35,473 bases of DNA, from assembly GCA_001799565.1 (NCBI GenBank), contig MGTS01000008.1:1-35473 (forward strand). Direction: 5' to 3'. This document shows positions 22,552-29,507 of the stretch, one piece after another. This stretch comes from Elusimicrobia bacterium GWA2_51_34 (lineage in GTDB: Bacteria > Elusimicrobiota > Elusimicrobia > Elusimicrobiales > UBA9959). The notes under the pieces are model-generated. The model ran no database searches. It saw only the letters and a program-made list of their open reading frames with translations, and was not told the origin of the DNA. A program made the position numbers and the translations under genes. The stretch's first letter is position 1. Every line of letters starts with the position of its first letter.

Positions 22552-23306
22552 TACTTTATCAGCCGCTTGAAACTCGCTATCTCCATGGGGTGCAGTTCCA
22601 CGTCGCCAAGACCGCGCACCGCCACCGAAACATCTCCCTGCCTCATTGAAAGCGCGAGGTACTGCGCTTCGTTCGGATTAAGCGCCAGGCTCAAAGCCCC
22701 TTTTTCTGAAAAAGCCTGATCCGCCGCTTCCTGGCCGGACTTGGCCTTGGCCTGTGCCGCGGACAGACCCTGCCCCAGGTTTACGCCGACTCCCAGCACC
22801 AGCACATTCTGCAGTATGGTAGCCGTAACCTTTTCCTTGCGGTTATCGCCCATAACGGCGTCAAAGGTGACAAGCACATCTATTTTGTCGCCGGGCTTAA
22901 TAAGGCGCATCAAGTCGTTTTCCAGGGGCATCATACAACCGCGGTATCCCGGCGGCACCTTAACACTTAAGCCCGCCTCGGGGCTTAACGGGATCAGCGC
23001 CGACTGCGTTATCTGATTGCCTTTCGGGATCCTTATGGCGGTCACAAGGTTATTGACCAGCTTAATATCGGAATTACTGCGTATTTCATAGGCGTCCTGC
23101 TGCATATATATACGCGGAATTCTAACCACCTCAACCAGGTCACTCTTCAGAATAGTGCGCGCCGGCAATTCGTAATTAGCCACCAGCACCGAGGCTTCCT
23201 CGTGCGCCTGGGCAAGCGCGCGCTCCTTAGAGGTAAGCACAAACCAGTAAATAGCGGACGCGGCCAAAGCCAGTATCAAGGGTAAAAGCACGCCTTTCTT
23301 TTCCAT
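22551..23306 (-). CDS. cpaB: Flp pilus assembly protein CpaB/RcpC
   Basis: A 251-residue protein. A single N-terminal TM helix (about 5-24) is followed by an SAF-like domain (ASVLVANYELPARTILKSDL, about 39-105) and the RcpC/CpaB domain with GCMMPLENDLMRLIKPGDKI DVLVTF and a second strand region ending in GDVSVAVRGLGDVE. CpaB is a periplasmic partner of the CpaC secretin. Start ATG 23306 is chosen because AGGAGAA is 7 nt upstream; an upstream ATG (23351) would add 15 non-conserved residues. Its stop is in the arm of the neighbouring repeat. Confidence 0.92.
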   Translation of the reverse strand: MEKKGVLLPLILALAASAIYWFVLTSKERALAQAHEEASVLVANYELPARTILKSDLVEVVRIPRIYMQQDAYEIRSNSDIKLVNNLVTAIRIPKGNQITQSALIPLSPEAGLSVKVPPGYRGCMMPLENDLMRLIKPGDKIDVLVTFDAVMGDNRKEKVTATILQNVLVLGVGVNLGQGLSAAQAKAKSGQEAADQAFSEKGALSLALNPNEAQYLALSMRQGDVSVAVRGLGDVELHPMEIASFKRLIK

Positions 23307-23352
23307 AATATATTCTCCTAATAAAACGCAGATATTGTAAACCTTAACCACA

Positions 23353-23439
23353 AGCTGCGGGCGGCAGGTTGCAGGCCGAAATAAGATGTAACTTGAATCT
23401 TTAATCCACTTCTGCCCTCCGCCTATAACCTGCTACCTG
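23353..23439. repeat. GCGGGCGGCAGGTTGCAGG / CTGCC-CCTG inverted heptamer arrays
   Basis: Left arm AGCTGCG, GGCGGCA, GGTTGCA, GGC (23353-23376). Right arm CTGCCCT, CCGCCTA, TAACCTG, CTACCTG (23412-23439). Spacer lacks a GGAACTCC core. Confidence 0.75.
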
Positions 23440-23453
23440 TTTTCTTTTCCTGC

Positions 23454-24089
23454 TTACTGACGCAATGGCGTCTCTATAGGCATCATAACCGTCACCTTTA
23501 TCGTTTTTACGCGCTTAGTCCTTGGCGCATCGGATAAAAAAAAACTTGAGCCTGGAAAAATCAGTTTTGCCGGATAAACAAGCGTCACCACCAGGTCCTG
23601 CCCCCGCTGCCTGGACTGCCTATCATAGAGAGTTTTTTCCGTTGAAGCCGAGAGCTGGATACTTGAGGAATTGGGGAACATCTCTTTAAGCACGGCGTTC
23701 ATTTTTGACAACTGATTTCCACCTCCGGAGCCACCGCCACTCGGGCCCGCCACCAGGGAGCCTATACGAGCCAGTTCATAGGCACAGTGGTGGGCCAGAA
23801 TGGTCTGATAAGCGAGGTTACCTACTTCCATGATGAAAAAAAGCATCAGCATGAAAACCGGCAGTACCAACAGCAGTTCCACTGTAACCTGTCCAGCTCT
23901 TTTGGCTGAGTGACGGATGTTATGTAAGCCGGACATAAACCTGGAACCCAACCTCTCCAGCCAAAAGGGCTGGATCTGCCCGGCTTTCATTATTTTCAAA
24001 GAACATTTACCCGCGGCGTTGCGCACTCTATGCGCGAAAGCGCCTGTAAAAAGCTCAAAGAAGCCTATTGGAGCTTCCATGACAATCAC
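23454..24089 (-). CDS. TadE-like pseudopilin with very long leader
   Basis: A TadE-like minor pilin whose core is HSAKRAG|QVTVELLLVLPVFMLMLFFIM: prepilin site, conserved Glu at +5 and one hydrophobic helix. The mature part has a Gly/Ser-rich loop and a C-terminal strand region ending near PLRQ, about 145 residues. GTG 24089 has a perfect GGAGG 5 nt upstream and would give an unusually long 66-residue leader. ATG 23936 would give a typical leader of 15 residues (MSGLHNIRHSAKRAG) but has only weak CAGG. It lies in the loop of an inverted repeat (23893-23973) whose second arm encodes AKRAG. If translation starts at 24089 the extra sequence should be cleaved off. Confidence 0.82.
   Translation of the reverse strand: MIVMEAPIGFFELFTGAFAHRVRNAAGKCSLKIMKAGQIQPFWLERLGSRFMSGLHNIRHSAKRAGQVTVELLLVLPVFMLMLFFIMEVGNLAYQTILAHHCAYELARIGSLVAGPSGGGSGGGNQLSKMNAVLKEMFPNSSSIQLSASTEKTLYDRQSRQRGQDLVVTLVYPAKLIFPGSSFFLSDAPRTKRVKTIKVTVMMPIETPLRQ
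23893..23973 (-). repeat. 17-bp inverted repeat around the TadE-like cleavage site
   Basis: CCAGCTCTTTTGGCTGA (23893-23909) and CCAGCCAAAAGGGCTGG (23957-23973) are inverted copies with two mismatches. The arm nearest the core encodes S-A-K-R-A-G. The alternative ATG 23936 and its weak Shine-Dalgarno are in the loop. Confidence 0.75.
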
Positions 24090-24110
24090 GAACACCTCCC
24101 CTCCACAATA

Positions 24111-24179
24111 GGTTAGAGGGGCAAAGGCAGAGGGTACAGAAACAAGGAACTCCTTACCCTAAAACCCCAGACCCTGCCC
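24111..24179. repeat. GGTTAGAGGGGC / CCCTA-CCCTG inverted arrays with AAGGAACTCC core
   Basis: Left arm GGTTAGA, GGGGCAA, AGGCAGA, GGGTA (24111-24136), core CAAGGAACTCCTT (24143-24155), right arm TACCCTAAAACCCCAGACCC. A GTCCGCC-type repeat (24177-24211) follows, related to 165-231. Confidence 0.8.
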
Positions 24180-24232
24180 GCCAAACAACCGGCGGGTCCG
24201 CCTGTGGCGGAAACTCTCTACCTCGTTAAAGC

Positions 24233-24424
24233 TTAATTGTTGCCTTGGGAAGCGCCAAGAGAGTTGGCCGCACCGGTAATCATACCCTGTATCTGGCCGA
24301 ACAGGGCCGGCATATATTTTTTAAGCGCGATGCCGGCTATAAGAACAACGCCCACCACAACCGCCAACATCAACAGATATTCCACGGTATTCTGGCCGAG
24401 CCTGTTCTTGAATATTTTTTTCAT
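24233..24424 (-). CDS. flp: Flp pilin (classical short leader)
   Basis: A 63-residue pilin. Leader MKKIFKNRLG is cleaved before Q-NTVEYLLMLAVVVGVVLIAG, with Glu5 present, then a short tail ending in SLGASQGNN. Its leader has the typical length and no repeat sequence, unlike the pilin at 5904, so it is the reference for normal processing here. GGAGG is 11 nt upstream of ATG 24424, slightly long; an upstream frame to 24490 looks non-coding. Followed by the TadE-like gene. Confidence 0.92.
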   Translation of the reverse strand: MKKIFKNRLGQNTVEYLLMLAVVVGVVLIAGIALKKYMPALFGQIQGMITGAANSLGASQGNN

Positions 24425-24504
24425 TTTTACTTTATCCTCCGGTTTGTAACTAATCAGTTTGTCCAGGCTATAGGATATCCCCCTGAACAATCATGATTGC
24501 TTAT

Positions 24505-24735
24505 CTAATTTGGGGACTGTTTGTACATCCTCATCACGACAATTCCGCCCGCTCTGAACTCCTTTTTGAGATACCACTGCAGGGATCGGTAAAGACCCAC
24601 AAAAACAACCAAAAGCGCGACGGTAACCAGTATATACTCTACGGTCGTCTGGCCGTAACGACGCCGTAAGCCGTAAGCCTTAGGCAGAAAGATTGCCATA
24701 GGCTTTAGGCCGTAGGCTGTACGCAGAAACCTCAT
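24505..24735 (-). CDS. Flp-like small pilin with repeat-derived leader
   Basis: A 76-residue pilin-type protein. The inferred cleavage site is RRRYG|QTTVEYILVTVALLVVFVGLY, with the TVEY signature and Glu5, then a charged amphipathic end. It has one hydrophobic helix and no extended globular part. Residues 6-23 of the leader contain TAYGLKPMA and PKAYGLR, encoded by GCCATAG/GCCGTAA words. Two possible starts: ATG 24735 (28-residue leader) and ATG 24699 (16 residues). Neither has a good Shine-Dalgarno; AAGGAG of the repeat core is 18 nt from the first. Located just upstream of the flp pilin (24233) and possibly co-transcribed. Confidence 0.8.
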   Translation of the reverse strand: MRFLRTAYGLKPMAIFLPKAYGLRRRYGQTTVEYILVTVALLVVFVGLYRSLQWYLKKEFRAGGIVVMRMYKQSPN

Positions 24736-24826
24736 ATTGTAGGCCGTAAAGAACTCCTTACAAGTCTATGGCCTAAAGCATACGGCCTATGGCGATAGCC
24801 GTATCTAAAACTTACGGCTTATGGCA
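24656..24826. repeat. GCCGTAA/GCCATAG inverted arrays with AAAGAACTCC core
   Basis: Left arm (24663-24723) has GCCGTAA, GCCGTAA, GCCTTAG and later GCCATAG-type words and encodes the pilin leader. Core AAAGAACTCCTTAC at 24748-24761. The right arm CTATGG, CCTAAAG, CATACGG, CCTATGG (24766-24793) continues in a second segment, CTTACGGCTTATGGC (24811-24825). Confidence 0.85.
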
Positions 24827-24830
24827 ATTA

Positions 24831-24848
24831 TAGCGCATTGCGCCGCTA
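24831..24848 (-). other. Small hairpin at the stop of the PorV-like gene
   Basis: TAGCG (24831-24835) and CGCTA (24844-24848) pair, with GCGC-ATT-GCGC as an alternative inner stem. The TAG stop (24846-24848) is in the arm. This is the third stop-embedded hairpin (others at 12597 and 17668). Confidence 0.45.
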
Positions 24849-25859
24849 AAACTGAAATTTAAGCGCCAGCTGGCTCGCCTTGCCCAAAGCTCCGTAAGGC
24901 ACCATAGTGTAATCCAGGCCCATGCCATAACCCAGCGCCTGGGCGCTAAAAATGCCTATGCCGAAAGCCCAGCCGGAGGTGTCTTTCATTCCCAGGGTGT
25001 CCAGGGTCTTGTCATCCATGTTTTTACCGTGATTGTCCGCCGCGGTATAACCGGCGCGAAAGCTGACACGCCCCACCTGAAGCACTTCCTCCGGCAAATT
25101 GAACTCCACTCCGAAGCCGGTCTTCGCGCCGCTGTCCGAATATATTTTTTGTTCAAGCGCGGCGGTAAGAAAAGAATTAAAAGAATACGCAAGCCCAAGG
25201 CGCTGTACTTTTACCACCTCTTTGGCCTTGCCGGAGAAATTCTGACCCGCCCAGCCCAAAGAAAACTTGCGGCCAAGCTTAATCACCGCGCCCGCGTCAA
25301 AAACCAGGTTCTGATATTTTTTAACGTAGTTATCCTCCATTACCTCTTTCGCGCTCACGCCGACCAGGAACTTTTCAAGAAAGAAACTCTTGGCGAGCGT
25401 AAGCGCCGCGTAGCCATTGCGCACTTTAACATCGGTACCGTACTGGGGCACGCCTTCCTGATCGCGCACATCAAAATTTTTAGTGCCGTAGTACTCCACG
25501 CTAAGCCCCACCACCGATTGGCCTACGGGGTGCACGTAGCCCAGATACTGACCGCCGTAATCCTGAAGCCAGCTAAGGTAAGAAAAAGAAACCTCCCTCA
25601 TCTGCGAGGAGGCGATACCAGCCGGGTTTACGCCCATGGCTTCCGCGCCCTCCACCAGGGAAACGCCGCAGTTCCCAAGAGCCTGCACCCGGGAACTGCT
25701 GGTGGGAATTTTTAAAAACACCGCGCCATAAGTGCCGACGTTATTGTCCGAGGCTAAAAGAAAAGATGAGGGCAGAGGGTAAAGGGTAAAGGCCAAAACG
25801 AACAGCAGAACATATCTGTTTTTGGGTGTTCCGGCCGCCGCGTTTTTTTTCCTTCCCAT
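24846..25859 (-). CDS. PorV/PorQ-like outer-membrane barrel protein
   Basis: A 337-residue barrel. It contains SSRVQALGNCGVSLVEGAEAMGVNPAGIA near the start of the mature protein, the PorV/PorQ-family N-terminal hallmark (short version of GARAAGMGNAFAAVADDPSAVYWNPAG), then repeating strand pairs ending in LALKFQF. Related to the gene at 31511. In type IX secretion PorV holds the A-LPS-linked cargo, but many phyla carry relatives without a known T9SS. The signal peptide (residues about 17-36) includes AFTLYPLPSSFLLAS, encoded by GGGTAAA and GGCAGAG words. Weak Shine-Dalgarno. Confidence 0.85.
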   Translation of the reverse strand: MGRKKNAAAGTPKNRYVLLFVLAFTLYPLPSSFLLASDNNVGTYGAVFLKIPTSSSRVQALGNCGVSLVEGAEAMGVNPAGIASSQMREVSFSYLSWLQDYGGQYLGYVHPVGQSVVGLSVEYYGTKNFDVRDQEGVPQYGTDVKVRNGYAALTLAKSFFLEKFLVGVSAKEVMEDNYVKKYQNLVFDAGAVIKLGRKFSLGWAGQNFSGKAKEVVKVQRLGLAYSFNSFLTAALEQKIYSDSGAKTGFGVEFNLPEEVLQVGRVSFRAGYTAADNHGKNMDDKTLDTLGMKDTSGWAFGIGIFSAQALGYGMGLDYTMVPYGALGKASQLALKFQF

Positions 25860-25952
25860 ATACCTATTTTAGGTTTTACATGTTTCATAAATATTTCCTA
25901 AACATGACGCATTAACTACAATTCGGACCGCCGGGCCACTTGGCTTTCCTCT

Positions 25953-26087
25953 GCCATAAGGGCGCCGCGCCCGCCATAAGCCCTAAGTTTTAAATACGGC
26001 TATTGCCATAAGCTTTAAGCAATAGGCCGTACGCATAAACCTTAAAAAGACCATGGCCTATGGCATATGGCTTACGGCCGATGGCAG
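25953..26087. repeat. GCCATAA inverted arrays with GC palindrome
   Basis: The left part (25953-26036) has GCCATAA, GGCGCCGCGCCC, GCCATAA, GCCCTAA and GCCATAAGCTTTAAGC-type words; the right part, CATGGCCTATGGCATATGGCTTACGGCC, is at 26052-26080. The GC palindrome unit (25958-25982) is the third copy. The right arm ends 6 bp before the stop of the large FlgD-Ig gene. Confidence 0.85.
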
Positions 26088-26092
26088 ACAGT

Positions 26093-29000
26093 TCAAGGAA
26101 TAAGTATCTTCTTGACCACCTGGCACACATCACGCGTGCCCGAACTTGCCTCAAACCTGATTACAGCAAAATAGACGCCGCCGGCCACCGTCTTGCCATA
26201 CGAATTCACCTTGGGCCAGAGGTACACTATGCCCTTAGGATCGTCACCCGCGCCCTTTTCCCCGAAATCATGCTTATACACCAAATCCCCGGCCAGGTTG
26301 TAAATCTTCAGGGTTATCCTGCCGTTTATAATGACCGGAATATGGAACCATCCGGCTTTCCCCTCGTAGGGGTTGGGCGCGAAGAAAGAACCGCCGCTGA
26401 AATCACCGCACAGATCCGCCGTGCCGCCGCTGGTTAAAGGGATGTTCGCGGTTACCACATCGTCGGCAAGGCAGGAATTACCGGGACACAGCGTGGCGGA
26501 CAGGTCCCCGTCTAACGTGCTTATCGCGTCCGAATTGGTGGAGGCGTAAAGCTTGAACACATAATTACCGTCGGGCGCCTTGGACAAAGTCAAATCAGTG
26601 CCATCCCAGTATTCGGAAATCTGCGTGCGCGGCGGTCTTACGCCTATTATCCGCTTCACAACCGAACCCGGCTCCAGCGGATGGGCTTTACCGGAACTGT
26701 CAAAAGAAGTGCCGGGGTAAAACACTTTCGTTACAACTTTCATAGGCTCCGATATCTGATACGATATGACCGCCGGCTGGTCCAGCGTCAAAGGCGTTAT
26801 GGCGACATCGTATATCCGCATGGGATATACGTCTATGGTCTGCTGCGCCGTGGTGCGCCCTGTAAGTTTCCTGGAAATATCCTGCGCCGTAACGCGGACA
26901 TCATACTGCCCGCCCGGAACAAAACTGCCCAGGTCCGTCTTTCCGTCCCAGAAATCTTTATACACCATGTTCGCGTCCCTGGTCTGACCGCTGATAACGT
27001 TAGCCACCACTCGGCCCTGGGCAGACTGGTCGTAAGCGAGCACCTGCACCGTCACGGAAGACTGCCGCGTCAGCACATAGGAAATCTCATAAGGCGGCAG
27101 CTTAACTACGTCGGAAGAATTGTACATAGTGGGGATGTTGGGTATTACCTCAAACTGCAAAAATGCTATCTGACCGCGCGCTATATTAATAGCGCCATAC
27201 ACCTTGTCCACCGCGTATATAGTCTGCGTCGTACCCGTGGTGTAAGCCACCAAAGTAAACGGGTAGCTGCCGTCCGGCAATAGCTGCCCGTCTTTATCGC
27301 GCCCCTCCCAGGGTTGTGTTATCCTATAGCGGCCCGGCCCCATACCCGTCATCCTGTACACAGGTACTCCCGGCGACTGCGCGCCCGTCCAGGGCCAGCT
27401 GGATGGATTTACAACAACATTCGTGTCATACACGCTAAAATCCGTATACAGCGACTGCGAGAGTTTATACTCAATCATTGCTATATCGGTACTGCCGCTA
27501 AGCAAGGGAGAGACTTTAACATCCGTTATGCGGAACATGTCGACTGAAAAGCCCATGGTTGTTACGGTTGATATCCTGTTCCACGCGCACTGCAGCTGAT
27601 CGTTGGTTATAAGCTGGGCCTGGTAGATGCCTCCTGGCACATATTTACCGTCATCACCGCGCCCGTCCCACATTTCACGGACGGAGATATTTGTCCGCGT
27701 GGCGCTGCTGATAAGAGTGCGCACGGAGTTATTGCCGGCGTCAAGAATATTAAGTGTTACAAGAGTGTCGCGCTTTGGCGTGTAGCGAAAATAGAAAGGG
27801 TCCAGATTCATAACAGTAGGAGAAGAACCGATCAAGGTTGAAGTGTTTTCCACAAACGGAACCACACGGCCGCGCATCACCGTCGCCGTCCCCACCCTGG
27901 TGCTCCGCGTCCAGATCAGCCCGCCGGGAACATAATCGGCGCCGGACGGCAGAGAGGCGTATATCGCGTACACATAATCCCCGTCACAAACGATGTTTCC
28001 CTGACTGTCTCGGCCATCCCAGGCGGTTACAGCCGTCACTCTTCTCTCTTTTACCTCAATATAGCGCCTCACAAGAGTACCGCCGATGGGGGCGCTCGGA
28101 GGCGATATATTTGTGTTGTCGAAGGATGTCCCCGGCGTATAAATATCCACGTATACGGTAGCTGCTTCGGTGAGTATATAGCTTATAACGGCAAGCTCCG
28201 TTGAAGAGGGGCCCAGAGGCTTTGAGCCCACATCGGTAATCTGCAGGGGGTCAAGGCCGATTTGTACGGTTTGCGGCCAGGCATGATCCGCGCCCTCTGA
28301 ATCATCACGCCGCCACAGATCATTTGAAGCGGCGGTTATCTGAGCCAAAAAGTTCCCGGAGGGCACGATATCCCCGTGAGAATCGCGGCCATCCCAGAAA
28401 TCCCCGTTTGTAAGCGTCCCGTCAGGAATGCCCTCGCCTACACGCGGCGCGCTGCTTATTACGCTGCGCACTAAGGGCATTACAGACCCCCCTATCAGAT
28501 GCGCGGCATCGGCGTCATAGATATTTATGGTCGTAGTGGCGTCTTTTGAAAGCCTGTAAAGTATATTGTACGGCTGGGCGGCCACACCGGTCACTTTACC
28601 CACCACCGTGGGGCTTGAACGCACATCATGAATGTTTGTGACATTTATCTGTATGGGGATCTGGTTCATTCCCGGATAGGCCGACGTCTGCTCTATGGAA
28701 ATGTTGCCTGCCGTCGGGCTTACCTGGTTGGTTTTCACGTGTGCCCTGAAGCCGAACTGGCCGTTGCTCTTGCCGAACATGCCCCTCAGGTTGTAGGAAC
28801 CGTCCCACGCCGCGCAGAACCAGGGGAGGTTGGTGATGGGATTGACTATGGTATAAAGACTGTTGCCGGTGCTCTTACACTGGCCGATATTATACATGGA
28901 AATAGTTTTGATCGGCGGCGAGCTGGAGGGGTCAAGGGGATTGGTGCCTTCCTTGAACTTAAAAATCTCATAAGTCAGTTCATCTATACCGAACCCTTCA

Positions 29001-29323
29001 GCGCCGGACGTGCTTATGCAGACCAGCTGGACGCACAGGCCGAGACAAGCGCCCGGATACTGCGTCCGCGGCCTTTCAAATTCAATAAGCGAGGAGTCCT
29101 TCCACACATTGCCGCTGGCCGTCAGGAATGCAACCGAACCTTCCGATGCGCTGCTATCGCCTCTTACGTCATTACAGAAGCCGGTACTGCCGGGGGCGTT
29201 GGCGCCCACCCCTTTGGACCTTACATCCATATTGGACACATAAAGGTTCTGGGCAGAAGCATTCAAGGTAAAAAACTGCCCAAGAGCGAGAGCGGCAAAA
29301 AACCAAATTTTTTTATTTACCAT
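26093..29323 (-). CDS. Giant secreted protein with FlgD-Ig repeats and C-terminal sorting-like domain
   Basis: A 1076-residue secreted protein with a signal peptide (1-25, cleavage near ASAQN). Six units of about 117-125 residues carry WDGRDSHGDIVPSGN-type motifs at about residues 309, 434, 551, 671, 791 and 905 (all W-D/E-G-R/K/T-D), the signature of FlgD-type Ig domains, in which the loop is followed by a G-N/Y-F/Y-strand. The last 85 residues contain NPYEG, IYNLAGDLVYK and GGVYFAVIRFE, resembling a C-terminal sorting/anchoring domain. It probably forms an extended extracellular stalk or adhesin. Located between two PorV-like genes. Shine-Dalgarno GGTGGAT before ATG 29323. Confidence 0.85.
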   Translation of the reverse strand: MVNKKIWFFAALALGQFFTLNASAQNLYVSNMDVRSKGVGANAPGSTGFCNDVRGDSSASEGSVAFLTASGNVWKDSSLIEFERPRTQYPGACLGLCVQLVCISTSGAEGFGIDELTYEIFKFKEGTNPLDPSSSPPIKTISMYNIGQCKSTGNSLYTIVNPITNLPWFCAAWDGSYNLRGMFGKSNGQFGFRAHVKTNQVSPTAGNISIEQTSAYPGMNQIPIQINVTNIHDVRSSPTVVGKVTGVAAQPYNILYRLSKDATTTINIYDADAAHLIGGSVMPLVRSVISSAPRVGEGIPDGTLTNGDFWDGRDSHGDIVPSGNFLAQITAASNDLWRRDDSEGADHAWPQTVQIGLDPLQITDVGSKPLGPSSTELAVISYILTEAATVYVDIYTPGTSFDNTNISPPSAPIGGTLVRRYIEVKERRVTAVTAWDGRDSQGNIVCDGDYVYAIYASLPSGADYVPGGLIWTRSTRVGTATVMRGRVVPFVENTSTLIGSSPTVMNLDPFYFRYTPKRDTLVTLNILDAGNNSVRTLISSATRTNISVREMWDGRGDDGKYVPGGIYQAQLITNDQLQCAWNRISTVTTMGFSVDMFRITDVKVSPLLSGSTDIAMIEYKLSQSLYTDFSVYDTNVVVNPSSWPWTGAQSPGVPVYRMTGMGPGRYRITQPWEGRDKDGQLLPDGSYPFTLVAYTTGTTQTIYAVDKVYGAINIARGQIAFLQFEVIPNIPTMYNSSDVVKLPPYEISYVLTRQSSVTVQVLAYDQSAQGRVVANVISGQTRDANMVYKDFWDGKTDLGSFVPGGQYDVRVTAQDISRKLTGRTTAQQTIDVYPMRIYDVAITPLTLDQPAVISYQISEPMKVVTKVFYPGTSFDSSGKAHPLEPGSVVKRIIGVRPPRTQISEYWDGTDLTLSKAPDGNYVFKLYASTNSDAISTLDGDLSATLCPGNSCLADDVVTANIPLTSGGTADLCGDFSGGSFFAPNPYEGKAGWFHIPVIINGRITLKIYNLAGDLVYKHDFGEKGAGDDPKGIVYLWPKVNSYGKTVAGGVYFAVIRFEASSGTRDVCQVVKKILIP

Positions 29324-29403
29324 AAATCCACCCGGTAAAGGAGCGCTCCTCGTATTTCCCGACTTGCAATTCTGCCATTTTATGAACAGCGAATCAACAT
29401 TGA

Positions 29404-29488
29404 AGGCTATAGGCTGTAGGCTATTAGGCTGTTAGCCAATTGTGTTTCTACTTCTTACCTGATAGTCTAACTGCCTACAGCCTATCCA
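29404..29488. repeat. AGGCTAT / ATAGCCT inverted arrays
   Basis: Left arm AGGCTAT, AGGCTGT, AGGCTATT, AGGCTGTT (29404-29433). Right arm CTGCCTACAGCCTAT (29471-29485). No GGAACTCC core. Confidence 0.8.
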
Positions 29489-29507
29489 CCTGAACAATTG
29501 CCTTTCC

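Noticed and set aside
10522-24761. GGAAC of the core as a -35 box of an ECF promoter
   Set aside because: On the plus strand it would drive antisense transcription into genes. No conserved -10 element is found at about 16-17 bp in all copies. The idea cannot be excluded but is unsupported.
25029-25715. 228-residue plus-strand frame opposite the PorV-like gene
   Set aside because: His/Arg/Ala-rich shadow of the barrel gene with no domain or ribosome binding site.
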